From Actinomycetes bacterium (GTDB taxonomy: Bacteria > Actinomycetota > Acidimicrobiia > Spongiisociales > UBA5794): a stretch of DNA of 12,889 bases. Both the position numbers and the translations under genes were made by a program. The stretch covers positions 1 to 12,889 of the forward strand of contig JAHEEL010000047.1 of the NCBI GenBank assembly GCA_024640745.1. The letters run 5' to 3'. Numbering within the stretch: the first letter of the stretch is position 1; the number at the start of each line of letters is the position of its first letter. Under the pieces are notes generated by a model, which worked only from the letters and a program-made list of their open reading frames with translations, ran no database searches and was not told where the DNA came from. Of the stretch, positions 6,051-12,889 are shown piece after piece.

Positions 6051-8392
6051 CGGGCCTCGCTTCGATCGGGTTTGCCTTTTGGCAGCTCGGGCGGCTCCTC
6101 CTGCCGACGGGGAGCGGCGTGCCGTGGCAGATCGTCGTGTTGTCGGGGGCCCTCATCGGCCTCGTGGTCACCTGGACGGCGGTGAGCTACCGGATCGGCG
6201 CGTTCTGGATCGCCTTGATCAACGGTGCGGCACTGCTTCTGACGGCGACTCGTTTCGCTGCCCCGGCCGAGTCGATCGTGGTCCTCCCCACCCCTGCGGC
6301 CTTCAGCGCACTCGGAGCCGACCTGAGCCGGGCCATCGACCTCATTCGCTATGGCGTCGAGCCGGTTCGTGCCGTGCCGGGCATCGTCATCATCATCACT
6401 GCCCTCTTCTGGGTGCTTGGAGCGCTCCTCGCCTGGGGCCTCTCCAAGGAACATCCCTTCGTGGCGCTCCTCCCGCCACTCGTGGTGGCGCTCCAGTTCG
6501 CAACACTCGATCGCCGCAACAACGGCCTGATCCTCGTTGGGTTGTTCGTGGCGCTGGTAGGAGCGACCCTGCTGTCCGTAGCGCTCGATGAGCGCGACCG
6601 CGGCGCCGGGCGCATGGCGAGCAGTCGATCGCGCACGCCGTCCAAAGGCCCGACGCCGGCGGCGGCACTCGTCGTTGCCATCGCCGTAGCGGCCGCAGTA
6701 TTCGGTGCGGCAACCATGGGATCGGCTGTCCCCCGCGACGGGCTGGTGACTTGGCGCACGCCAGGTGGTCTGGGAAGCGACTTCTACGGAAGCGTCAGCT
6801 ACAACCCGTACGTCGCGATCCACAAGAACCTCGTCTCTCGCCAAGGTATCCCCCTCTTCCGAGCGTACCTGGACGGCGACGTATCCCCAAGCGAGGTCTA
6901 CTTCCGCTTGCTGACGCTCGACACCTACCGCAAAGGGCAGTGGTCATCGAGCCAGCGAGACATCTACCCGATCGATCAGCCGCCAACCGAGCAACCCGGT
7001 CACGAATTCATCGGACCGACCCGAACGGTCGCGGCACGGGTTGAAATACTCGGTCTGTCCGGGATATGGCTGCCGGCGCCGTACGCGGTCGTCGGGGCTT
7101 CAGGGAGCGACGCCGAGGCGTTCCGGATCCGGCGGGACGATACGGCGCTCAACTTCCGCGGAGATCTCACGTATCGAGGCATGGAGTACGAGGTGATCTC
7201 GCAAGTGCCGGACCTCGCCGTCGATGCCATCACGGGAGTTTCCGGCGGAGGCCTCTCACCTCTGTTCAGTGCGGCGGCCGCGGACGGACAGACGGTTCCC
7301 GCCGACGCAGGAGTCGACGTCCGCGAGCTCCCCGACGCCGATCGGTATCTGCAACTTCCGGACGACCTCGACCCGCGAATTCGCGACGAGGCCACGGCTC
7401 TGACGCAGCGACTGGTCACCCCGTTCGAGAAAGGCCTGGCCATCGAGCATTGGTTCCGCGAGACGGGCGGCTTTGTCTACGACCTAGCCATCGACGAGGG
7501 GCACGGCCAAGATGTCCTCGCCGCATGGCTGTTCGATGACTCGCCGGAGAACGACGGATACCGCAGGGGCTACTGCGAGCAGTTCGCAACGTCGATGGCG
7601 GTCATGACCCGCAGCATCGGGATTCCGACGCGCGTGGTGCTCGGATTCACACCCGGCGCCCAACCAACCGCCGATCAAATGGTGGTGCTCGACAAGAACG
7701 CCCACTCGTGGGTCGAGCTCTGGCTTCCGACGGCCGGTTGGGTGGCGTTCGATCCCACGCCCCGGGGGGACGGAGCCAACAGTGTCACGAGCTTCGGAAC
7801 CGTAAGTGAGGCGCTCGGCTTCGACATCGCCGCCTACCTCGGTCAGGTCCCTGAACCCGCTCGGCCCGCGGTCGATGCGAGTGGCAACCCGCTTGGTCCA
7901 AACCTCTCACCCGCCGACTTACGCGACGCCGGGATCATCGATGCTCCTGGCGCACCGGGGCCCGACGCGACGTTCCCCGGCTGGATCGCGATCACGGCGG
8001 CCGCTGCCCTCGTCGTGGCACTCCTTGCGGCGGCCATTCCCATCGTCAAGTGGGCCCGACACCGGAGCCGGATGCGCCGCCTGGCGGACGGCGACATTTC
8101 TGCGGCGTGGGAGGAAATAGTGGTTCAGCTCACGGACTTCGGCGAGGAGCCGGACCCTGCAGCGACACCCGCCGAGGTTGCCGCCGGGGTCGACGTGGCG
8201 ATGCAGCCGCTCGCTGCGGTCTACGGCCGGTCGGTCTACGGCGTACCGGGCGGCATGACCGATGACCATGCGGGCGTTGCCCGCCGGTCGATGCAGACGA
8301 CCAGCGCCCGGCTGGTACTCCGGTACTCGGCGGCAGAGCGGCTCCGAGCACATTTCCGGCTGCGCTCGTTGCTGCACCGATTCCGGCCGTGA
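6026..8392 (+). CDS. TgpA-like membrane transglutaminase
   Basis: This 788-residue protein has about six or seven N-terminal membrane helices (between residues 7 and 231, the DUF3488/TgpA N-terminal type) and a large extracytoplasmic region (about 235-650) holding a transglutaminase-like domain. A C-terminal helix (653-677) and a cytoplasmic tail resembling DUF4129 follow. The catalytic triad is complete: C517 in GYCEQFATSMAVM, H560 in KNAHSWVELW and D576 in AFDPTPRGDG. The family is linked to the cell envelope, and in Pseudomonas aeruginosa TgpA is important for viability. Whether the enzyme cross-links, hydrolyses or transfers is unknown. The ATG at 6026 has GGAG 5 bases upstream and lies inside the DUF58 gene. 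The MerR gene converges 12 bases beyond its stop. Confidence 0.95.
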   Translation: MVYRYSWIAGLASIGFAFWQLGRLLLPTGSGVPWQIVVLSGALIGLVVTWTAVSYRIGAFWIALINGAALLLTATRFAAPAESIVVLPTPAAFSALGADLSRAIDLIRYGVEPVRAVPGIVIIITALFWVLGALLAWGLSKEHPFVALLPPLVVALQFATLDRRNNGLILVGLFVALVGATLLSVALDERDRGAGRMASSRSRTPSKGPTPAAALVVAIAVAAAVFGAATMGSAVPRDGLVTWRTPGGLGSDFYGSVSYNPYVAIHKNLVSRQGIPLFRAYLDGDVSPSEVYFRLLTLDTYRKGQWSSSQRDIYPIDQPPTEQPGHEFIGPTRTVAARVEILGLSGIWLPAPYAVVGASGSDAEAFRIRRDDTALNFRGDLTYRGMEYEVISQVPDLAVDAITGVSGGGLSPLFSAAAADGQTVPADAGVDVRELPDADRYLQLPDDLDPRIRDEATALTQRLVTPFEKGLAIEHWFRETGGFVYDLAIDEGHGQDVLAAWLFDDSPENDGYRRGYCEQFATSMAVMTRSIGIPTRVVLGFTPGAQPTADQMVVLDKNAHSWVELWLPTAGWVAFDPTPRGDGANSVTSFGTVSEALGFDIAAYLGQVPEPARPAVDASGNPLGPNLSPADLRDAGIIDAPGAPGPDATFPGWIAITAAAALVVALLAAAIPIVKWARHRSRMRRLADGDISAAWEEIVVQLTDFGEEPDPAATPAEVAAGVDVAMQPLAAVYGRSVYGVPGGMTDDHAGVARRSMQTTSARLVLRYSAAERLRAHFRLRSLLHRFRP

Positions 8393-8404
8393 AGCCTCGA
8401 GCGA

Positions 8405-8902
8405 TCAGCCGCCCGCCTCGTCGACTTCCATCAGAACATCGTCCTCGACGCGGCGGAGCATCTCGAGGAAGCGTTCGCGATCGAGTTCGAATCGCGTGAC
8501 ATCCTCTTCCACCGATCGGGTGATGTCGTTGATCGCCACGAAGAAGGCCAGCTGCCCCTGCCGAAGCGCGTCGAGCACCTCGTCCTCATCGAGCGCCACG
8601 GCGAAGATGGTCTCGCCGTCGGTGACGAGACGGATCTCCGATAGGTGCGTGTCCATGTCGGCGGTACGCCGCAAGTAGTCCCACGCCCGTCGCACGCGTT
8701 GGATCGACATGCCGTTGTCCAGCAGGCTCTTGACGACGCGGAGTGCGATCAGATCGCGAAAGGAGTAGAGACGCCTCCTCCCCGGACGGCCACCGGTCTG
8801 TTGAAGCGATGGTTCAACAAGCGAGACTTTGTCCCAGTATCGGAGCTGGTGCGGCGTGCAGCCCGTGAGCCGTGTCGCTTGTTGAGCGGTGAAACCTTCC
8901 AC
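8405..8902 (-). CDS. MerR-family transcriptional regulator
   Basis: The 165-residue protein starts with a MerR winged helix-turn-helix: FTAQQATRLTGCTPHQLRYW (residues 4-23), then the wing RRRLYSFRDLIALRVVKSLL (42-61) and GMSIQRVRRA. The rest (about 80-165) is an acidic effector/dimerisation region (VTDGETIFAVALDEDEVLDA, then an EEDVTRFELDRERFLEML coiled-coil-like helix) with no cysteine cluster, so a metal sensor is unlikely. GTG at 8902 was chosen because GGGGAG precedes it and it begins at the domain boundary; the open frame upstream lacks similarity. It follows the DUF3040 gene by 71 bases and converges on the transglutaminase. A dyad promoter upstream suggests autoregulation; its other targets are unknown. 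Confidence 0.9.
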   Translation of the reverse strand: MEGFTAQQATRLTGCTPHQLRYWDKVSLVEPSLQQTGGRPGRRRLYSFRDLIALRVVKSLLDNGMSIQRVRRAWDYLRRTADMDTHLSEIRLVTDGETIFAVALDEDEVLDALRQGQLAFFVAINDITRSVEEDVTRFELDRERFLEMLRRVEDDVLMEVDEAGG

Positions 8903-8913
8903 GCGTTCTCCCC

Positions 8914-8944
8914 ATCGTCCCCGGCCGCCCGGCCGGTCTGTCAA
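8914..8944 (-). promoter_or_regulatory. MerR-type promoter with 19-base spacer and dyad
   Basis: On the minus strand TTGACA (8944-8939) and GACGAT (8919-8914) are separated by 19 bases. A perfect 7-base dyad, CCGGCCG-CC-CGGCCGG (8921-8936), fills that spacer. Overlong 19-20 base spacers with a centred dyad are the hallmark of promoters activated by MerR-type proteins. The -10 matches consensus at only three positions, and the predicted start lies about 5 bases from the GTG. Confidence 0.5.
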
Positions 8945-8973
8945 TGCTTGTGATCCCCTGCGGGACGGCAACT

Positions 8974-9315
8974 CTAGCGTTCTCGGCGCCAACGTTCTCT
9001 GACATCGTCCATCCAACCGGAGACAGAGAACGCGGCCGTTCGATCGACTCGAGCGGCCCGCATCGTCATTGCGATCGTCGCCGCCGAGGCGACCATCAGA
9101 ACGAAGCCGAGGCCGGCAAGGATCGAGAATCTCGTGAAGGTTCCAAGCATGACGGCGAGCCCGACAAAGAACCCGACCGCCGCCAGGCGCTGCCTCCGCT
9201 TGACCCGCACCGACAGATCGGTCTTGGCAACCGTCTGGGCGAGCTTTGGATCTTCGGCATACAGATTCCGCTCGATTTCTTCGAGGATCCGTTGCTCTCG
9301 ATCATCCAGCGGCAT
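8974..9315 (-). CDS. DUF3040 membrane protein
   Basis: The 113-residue protein begins MPLDDREQRILEEIERNLYA, the hallmark start of the actinobacterial DUF3040 family. Two adjacent hydrophobic helices (about residues 44-64 and 66-86) are preceded by a basic patch (VKRRQR), and a charged tail ends WMDDVRERWRRER. This predicts a small two-pass membrane protein with both ends in the cytoplasm. The function of the family is unknown. The ATG at 9315 has GGAGGG 7 bases upstream; a longer frame from 9375 is less likely because the family starts with MPL. It lies 73 bases after dinB in the same direction. Confidence 0.88.
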   Translation of the reverse strand: MPLDDREQRILEEIERNLYAEDPKLAQTVAKTDLSVRVKRRQRLAAVGFFVGLAVMLGTFTRFSILAGLGFVLMVASAATIAMTMRAARVDRTAAFSVSGWMDDVRERWRRER

Positions 9316-9388
9316 TCGGCAACCCTCCGCGTCGAATCGTTCCGCAATCCGAGTATACCGATCCACCGACCTCACGCACCCCTCGGAT

Positions 9389-10588
9389 TCAACGATCGGG
9401 TCGCGACCGGTCCTCCCGGTCCCACGTTGTCGGCGCGATTCGAGCGGGAATCACCGCTGCCGCACCAAACCGTTCGCGCACCTCATCGACGGCCTCAGCT
9501 GCCGCATTCCGCCGCTCGTTCCCGAGCACCAGCTGTCGGGCCGATGCGCCGTCGACCAGATCGCCGACGGCGATTCCGAGGAGGCGGATCCCGCGTCCGG
9601 CGATCTCGGCTCGGTCGAGGAGCGACCGGGCGGTATTCCAGATGTCGCCGGTGTGCGCAACCGGTGCTTCTGATCGCGATGAGCGGCTGATCGTCGCGAA
9701 ATCCGAGAACCGCACTTTGAGCATGACGGAGTGCCCTGCGACGCCCGACCGCGCAAGACGGGCGGCAACCTGGTCGCACAACCGCAACGTCTCACGCTCG
9801 ATCACGTCGATATCGGCGAGATCGCTGGCAAACGTGTTCTCAGCCGAGACCGAGCGGGCGCCCGCTCTCTCCTCGACCCGGCGGGGATCACGGGCATGCG
9901 CGAGGTCCGACAGGTGACGCGCCGCCCCCGTCCCGAGGCGTGATTCCAGGAGGCTCATTGGGGCGCGAGCCACGTCCCCGATTGTTCGGATGCCGAGACC
10001 GTCGAGCTGCCGACGCGTCGCCGAGCCGACACCCCAGAGCTCACTCACGTCGAGCGGATGGAGGAATTCGAGTTCAGTGCCGGATGCGACACGGAGCAGG
10101 CCATCTGGCTTCGCGTGCTTCGACGCCATCTTGGCAATGAACTTGGTCGACGCAATGCCAACCGACGACGGCAAGCCCACCTGGTCTCGGATGGCCGAGC
10201 GGATGCGAGCAGCAACCACGAGGGGTGACGGGTAGTGAAGGCGCAGCCCTGAAACATCGAGGAACGCCTCGTCGATCGAGATACCCTCGACGATCGGCGT
10301 GAACGACCGCATGATGTCGAAGACCGTGCTCGACACTTCCGCATACCGGCCGTGCTCGGGGCTCACGACCGTCAGCGACGGACATCTTCGGCGCGCTTCG
10401 CCGACCGGCATCGCCGACCGCACTCCGAACGCACGCGCCTCGTAGCTCGCCGAAGCGACGACACCCCGTCCGCCGGTGCCACCGACCGCAACGGGAACCC
10501 CAATCAACCCCGGATCGCCCAGGCGCTCCACTTCGACGAAGAACGAATCCATGTCCACATGGAGGATGGGCTCGGCAAACTGCGCCAT
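9389..10588 (-). CDS. dinB: DNA polymerase IV (Y-family translesion polymerase)
   Basis: The 399-residue protein carries the Y-family catalytic acids in HVDMDSFFVEVE (D12, with the steric-gate FF at 16-17) and SIDEAFLD (D106, E107), and the helix-hairpin-helix thumb region ELWGVGSATRRQLDGLGI. The little-finger domain follows. An internal QLVLG (352-356) closely resembles the clamp-binding end of Escherichia coli Pol IV (QLVLGL), but here about 43 more residues follow. It acts in the cytoplasm at stalled forks, copying past lesions with low fidelity. There is no Shine-Dalgarno; a -10-like TAGCGT lies 6 bases before the ATG, so the mRNA is probably leaderless. I see no LexA box in the upstream region. 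The phosphatase gene diverges 161 bases away. Confidence 0.96.
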   Translation of the reverse strand: MAQFAEPILHVDMDSFFVEVERLGDPGLIGVPVAVGGTGGRGVVASASYEARAFGVRSAMPVGEARRRCPSLTVVSPEHGRYAEVSSTVFDIMRSFTPIVEGISIDEAFLDVSGLRLHYPSPLVVAARIRSAIRDQVGLPSSVGIASTKFIAKMASKHAKPDGLLRVASGTELEFLHPLDVSELWGVGSATRRQLDGLGIRTIGDVARAPMSLLESRLGTGAARHLSDLAHARDPRRVEERAGARSVSAENTFASDLADIDVIERETLRLCDQVAARLARSGVAGHSVMLKVRFSDFATISRSSRSEAPVAHTGDIWNTARSLLDRAEIAGRGIRLLGIAVGDLVDGASARQLVLGNERRNAAAEAVDEVRERFGAAAVIPARIAPTTWDREDRSRPDR

Positions 10589-10594
10589 GGGCCC

Positions 10595-10600
10595 ACGCTA
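10595..10600 (-). promoter_or_regulatory. -10 box (TAGCGT) for leaderless dinB
   Basis: On the minus strand TAGCGT is followed by GGGCCC and then the dinB ATG at 10588. The 6-base gap and lack of a ribosome-binding site suggest a leaderless transcript. Confidence 0.5.
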
Positions 10601-10702
10601 CCGCGTGGCCCGCGTTCGTGTCCGGTCGCGCCGAGCCGGCCGACGATCATCTTCGATGGGCGGGAGCCGTGTTCCACCGGCGATCGTGGCATGGTCCGGC
10701 GG

Positions 10703-10708
10703 TATGCT
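10703..10708 (+). promoter_or_regulatory. -10 box (TATGCT) for the phosphatase gene
   Basis: TATGCT fits TAnnnT and would start transcription near 10715, about 35 bases before the ATG at 10750. The -35 region is not convincing. Confidence 0.35.
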
Positions 10709-10749
10709 CCCGGCACTCCGCCACAATCCTGTTGAGGTGTCACTCCCCC

Positions 10750-11397
10750 ATGACCGCCGGTGCCTGCACGGTCTTCCTGGTGCGCCACGGCGAGGTTCGG
10801 AATCCCGACCGTCTCGTCTACGCCGACCTGCCCGGCTTCTCGCTGTCGCCCGCGGGGCGACGGCAGGCCGAGTACACGGCCCGGCGCCTGCCGCCCGATA
10901 CCACCGTTGTGACATCACCGCTCGAGCGAGCCTTCGAGACAGCAGCGATCGTCGCTTCGGTCGGCGCCGGTCGCATCGTGGTCGATGCGGAACTCACCGA
11001 GTGGAGGCTCGCCTCGCGTTGGGCCGGCCACCCCTGGGACACGCTCGACGAGACGTTCCCCGGCGAACTCGGCGCCTACCTGGAACACCCGCGCGATCTC
11101 CCGTTTGCCCCGGAGTCGCTCGATGACCTTGCCGGCCGCGTCGCCGCTGCGGTTCGCCGACACCGCGCGGCCATCGGTGGGCCGCTCGTGTTCGTCTCGC
11201 ATCAGGACCCGATTCAGGCCGCCCGCCTGCGGCTCATCGGCCGGCCACTGGAAGCACTCAACATCGACAAGCCCTTGCACGCCGGCGTGGTCGAGCTGCT
11301 CCCTCGCGACGCGACGCCGTGGACCGAGCTCGCCGTGTGGGCTCCGGCGCAGACCGAAGTGGCACCCCCCAAGGCCTCTCCCCCCACCGTTCAATGA
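10750..11397 (+). CDS. Histidine phosphatase superfamily protein
   Basis: The 215-residue protein has the phosphohistidine motif LVRHGEV (R12, H13, E15), the second-motif segment TSPLERAFETA (R60), the acidic LTEW (E84) and the second catalytic histidine in VSHQDPIQA (H151). This is the full set for the phosphoglycerate-mutase-like phosphatase branch. The substrate cannot be read from the sequence; many such proteins are general phosphatases rather than glycolytic mutases. The C-terminal 15 residues are Pro/Ala-rich. The ATG at 10750 begins just before the catalytic strand, but its only ribosome-binding candidate, GAGG at 10734-10737, is 12 bases away. The gene diverges from dinB and is followed, 48 bases on, by a short open frame. 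Confidence 0.9.
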   Translation: MTAGACTVFLVRHGEVRNPDRLVYADLPGFSLSPAGRRQAEYTARRLPPDTTVVTSPLERAFETAAIVASVGAGRIVVDAELTEWRLASRWAGHPWDTLDETFPGELGAYLEHPRDLPFAPESLDDLAGRVAAAVRRHRAAIGGPLVFVSHQDPIQAARLRLIGRPLEALNIDKPLHAGVVELLPRDATPWTELAVWAPAQTEVAPPKASPPTVQ

Positions 11398-11410
11398 CCC
11401 GCGGCATCGC

Positions 11411-11416
11411 TACACT
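11411..11416 (+). promoter_or_regulatory. -10 box (TACACT) ahead of the membrane-protein genes
   Basis: TACACT lies just after the phosphatase stop and would start transcription near 11423, leaving a short leader with AAGGA at 11436-11440 before the GTG at 11446. A -35-like TTCAAT (11390-11395) is only 15 bases away, so the match is weak. Confidence 0.4.
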
Positions 11417-11445
11417 GCCGCCGCCCACCCCGACCAAGGACCGCC

Positions 11446-11517
11446 GTGGCACCAGGCACCATCTTCAGCGGCCTTCTCGCGGCGGCCGGTTCCTCCGATC
11501 CGCGTTCGGCGCGGTAG
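11446..11517 (+). CDS. Short open frame (23 codons), possible leader peptide or interrupted N-terminus
   Basis: GTG at 11446 is preceded by AAGGA with 5-base spacing and runs to TAG at 11515-11517, encoding MAPGTIFSGLLAAAGSSDPR plus three residues. It is in the same frame as the membrane protein at 11533, with only the amber codon and five codons between. It may be a translated leader coupled to that gene, or the original N-terminus of it cut by a nonsense change. The chance of a meaningless short frame is considerable. Confidence 0.35.
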   Translation: MAPGTIFSGLLAAAGSSDPRSAR

Positions 11518-11532
11518 GGCCTGCGTCGCGCC

Positions 11533-12249
11533 ATGCATCGGCCGATCACTGCTCCCCTGATCATCACGGGCCTCTTCGGTTTCGCTGAGCTGCTCTGGTG
11601 CGTCGCTCTGTCCGCACACCCAGATCCGTTCTCTCCCGGTTCGGCGTTGCTCGTCGTCACCGGCATCGTCGCATACACCGCCATTGCGACCGTCGGCATT
11701 CTGCTGGTTCGTGCCTCCTGGGCCAGATGGCTTGCGCTCGGTACCACCGTGGTGACGCTCGTCGTCGGCTCGCTCGGCGACCCATACGATGCTGTTTCGA
11801 TCGCAGCGACGGTCGGCTCGCTGATCGCCGTCGGCGGTCTGGTTGGTCCCTGGCTTCGTATCTGGCTCCGGCAACGGCCCGGTGCCGGAGCGGGGCCGAT
11901 CACCGTCGCGCTTCCCCTGGCCGCACTCGCCGGCCTCCCGCTTGCCGGGATCTCGACTCCCAATGCTCTGTCCGCGCCTGCGCTCGCTGTCGCGTTCGCC
12001 GGCCCGATATTGGGGTGGGCCTACGCCCGAGCGCTGCGCTGGGGCCTCTGGGGCTTGCGAGTGGTCCTGCCGACCCTGGCGATCGTCGCAGCCGCCGTCG
12101 CCGGTGGATGGGGTACGGCCTGGCTCCTCGCCTATGCCGCGGGTGTTGCGGCCATCGCCTGGATGCCCGGAGCCCGCGACGCCCAGATTCCGGTGCAGGC
12201 CCCGCTCCCACCACCGCGCGTCGCTCCGCGATCGGAAGGTGAGGGATGA
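11533..12249 (+). CDS. Multi-pass membrane protein of unknown function
   Basis: The 238-residue protein is almost wholly hydrophobic, with about eight predicted helices: roughly residues 7-28, 37-59, 66-82, 88-110, 122-139, 146-168 and a long stretch at 173-212 that probably holds two. It ends in a soluble Pro-rich tail (PVQAPLPPPRVAPRSEGEG). I recognise no family and see no charged residue pattern typical of a transporter. The ATG at 11533 has only a weak ribosome-binding site, so it may depend on translation of the short frame just upstream. The next gene overlaps its stop as ATGA, so the two are translationally coupled and likely act together in the membrane. Confidence 0.75.
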   Translation: MHRPITAPLIITGLFGFAELLWCVALSAHPDPFSPGSALLVVTGIVAYTAIATVGILLVRASWARWLALGTTVVTLVVGSLGDPYDAVSIAATVGSLIAVGGLVGPWLRIWLRQRPGAGAGPITVALPLAALAGLPLAGISTPNALSAPALAVAFAGPILGWAYARALRWGLWGLRVVLPTLAIVAAAVAGGWGTAWLLAYAAGVAAIAWMPGARDAQIPVQAPLPPPRVAPRSEGEG

Positions 12250-12650
12250 CCCGAGGGATCACCGTCATCGGCGGCGCCACCGGCGGGATGCTGCCCGGAC
12301 TGCTGCTCGCCGGGCCCATCGGTGCACTCGTCGGCACCGTGGTCGGCGCCGCATTGGGTGCGATCGCCGATCGCGCCTCCGTTCGTCCGGTGGTGGCGAT
12401 CTCAGTCATTGCCGGCGCAAGCACCGGAGCGTTCGTGGGTGCCGCGATCGCCAGGGTTCTCTGTCTTCCGGCCACCTGTGTCTGGATCGAGATCGTTGCG
12501 GGCATCGTGACCGGGGTCGGGGCATTGATCGGGGTCGGCCTGATCGCCGCGCTCACGGCCCGGTCGTTCGACGAGTACCGGGAGGCCATGGACGCTAATC
12601 GCCCGCCTCCCACCACCGGCTGCAGCAGGGACGACGACTGCGTGGAATAG
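12246..12650 (+). CDS. Glycine-rich small membrane protein
   Basis: The 134-residue protein has three hydrophobic stretches rich in small residues (about 5-41, 48-71 and 81-106) with glycine-zipper spacing, such as GATGGMLPG, GALVGTVVGAALG and GVGALIGVG. A soluble tail follows, ending with CSRDDDCVE, whose two Cys lie five residues apart. Such proteins pack tightly or oligomerise in membranes, but no function can be assigned. The start overlaps the preceding stop by four bases (ATGA) with a GGTGAGGG ribosome-binding sequence. The gene converges on fabF, with about 90 bases between the stops. Confidence 0.72.
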   Translation: MTRGITVIGGATGGMLPGLLLAGPIGALVGTVVGAALGAIADRASVRPVVAISVIAGASTGAFVGAAIARVLCLPATCVWIEIVAGIVTGVGALIGVGLIAALTARSFDEYREAMDANRPPPTTGCSRDDDCVE

Positions 12651-12741
12651 AACGGCTGGGATCACCGCAACCATGAAGCCCTGCACGGCGCCCCCTCCGC
12701 CACACGCATCAGCTCGTTCGCAGAGCCCGCCCACCGACGAT

Positions 12742-12889
12742 CTACGGCCGTCCAAACACCAACACCACGTTGTGGCCGCCGAAGCCGAACGAGTTGCTCA
12801 TGACGTATTCGACGTCGACCGAGCGCGCTTCATTGGGCACATAGTCGAGATCGCACTCCGGATCCGGATTCGTGAGATTGATCGTCGGA
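12742..12889 (-). CDS. fabF: 3-oxoacyl-ACP synthase II, C-terminal fragment
   Basis: The minus strand encodes 48 codons entering from the right edge and ending at TAG (12744-12742). The sequence starts PTINLTNPDPECDLDYVP and contains VMSNSFGFGGHNVVLVF, the conserved C-terminal glycine-rich loop of beta-ketoacyl-ACP synthase II with its gating phenylalanine. FabF elongates fatty acyl chains by condensing malonyl-ACP with acyl-ACP in the cytoplasm. The active-site Cys and His residues and the start lie outside the window. The family is sure; KasA/KasB-type naming for actinobacteria is equally possible. Confidence 0.93.
   Translation of the reverse strand, partial: PTINLTNPDPECDLDYVPNEARSVDVEYVMSNSFGFGGHNVVLVFGRP

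Noticed and set aside
8393..8404. Bidirectional terminator between the transglutaminase and MerR genes
   Set aside because: Only 12 bases separate the stops and no hairpin with a T run is present.
10589..10749. LexA (SOS) box controlling dinB
   Set aside because: No GAAC-N4-GTTC-type palindrome can be found between dinB and the phosphatase gene.
12651..12741. Terminator or small RNA between the last membrane protein and fabF
   Set aside because: Only short GGCG/CGCC pairings are found, with no T-rich end and no promoter-like element.

Overview
This is a GC-rich, densely packed chromosomal window from a bacterium that is very probably an actinomycete (Actinomycetota), possibly of the class Acidimicrobiia. 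The phylum call rests on a DUF3040 membrane protein, frequent GTG starts, TAnnnT-type -10 boxes close to start codons, and the gene content. The class is inference only. I see no tRNA, rRNA, CRISPR array, insertion sequence or prophage.

Left part (1-3750). The first 325 bases hold no secure gene, only a weak open frame leaving the left edge on the minus strand and a G6/C6 stem-loop. A two-gene plus-strand unit follows: a ketopantoate-reductase-like NAD(P)-binding protein (326-1099) and a universal stress protein (1127-1651). Converging on it is an HNH endonuclease (2135-1641, minus). Divergent from the HNH gene is a 179-residue resolvase-fold protein (2264-2803) that has lost the catalytic serine. 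Its 3' end overlaps that of a minus-strand pair of unknown genes: an 80-residue protein with a hydrophobic segment (3748-3506) and a 250-residue protein with an internal repeat (3489-2737).

Centre (3750-8400). A plus-strand operon encodes a MoxR AAA+ ATPase, a DUF58 protein and a TgpA-like multi-pass membrane transglutaminase with an intact Cys-His-Asp triad. The last two genes overlap by 25 bases. This is a widespread module thought to act at the cell envelope, with the ATPase as a chaperone-like remodeller.

Right-centre (8400-10600, minus strand). dinB (DNA polymerase IV), a DUF3040 membrane protein and a MerR-type regulator lie in the same direction and converge on the transglutaminase. 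The MerR gene is preceded by a promoter-like element with a 19-base spacer holding a 7-base dyad, the arrangement typical of MerR-controlled promoters, so it may regulate itself.

Right part (10600-12889). A histidine-phosphatase-superfamily protein diverges from dinB. After it come a 23-codon open frame, in frame with but separated by an amber stop from an approximately 8-pass membrane protein, and then a glycine-rich membrane protein joined by an ATGA overlap. The right edge holds the C-terminal 48 codons of a FabF-type 3-oxoacyl-ACP synthase on the minus strand.

Most of the window is core chromosome. The parts most worth following are the catalytically dead resolvase-fold protein, the unknown pair opposite it, the dyad promoter of the MerR gene, the recurring leaderless promoter layout, and the amber-interrupted frame before the membrane-protein pair.
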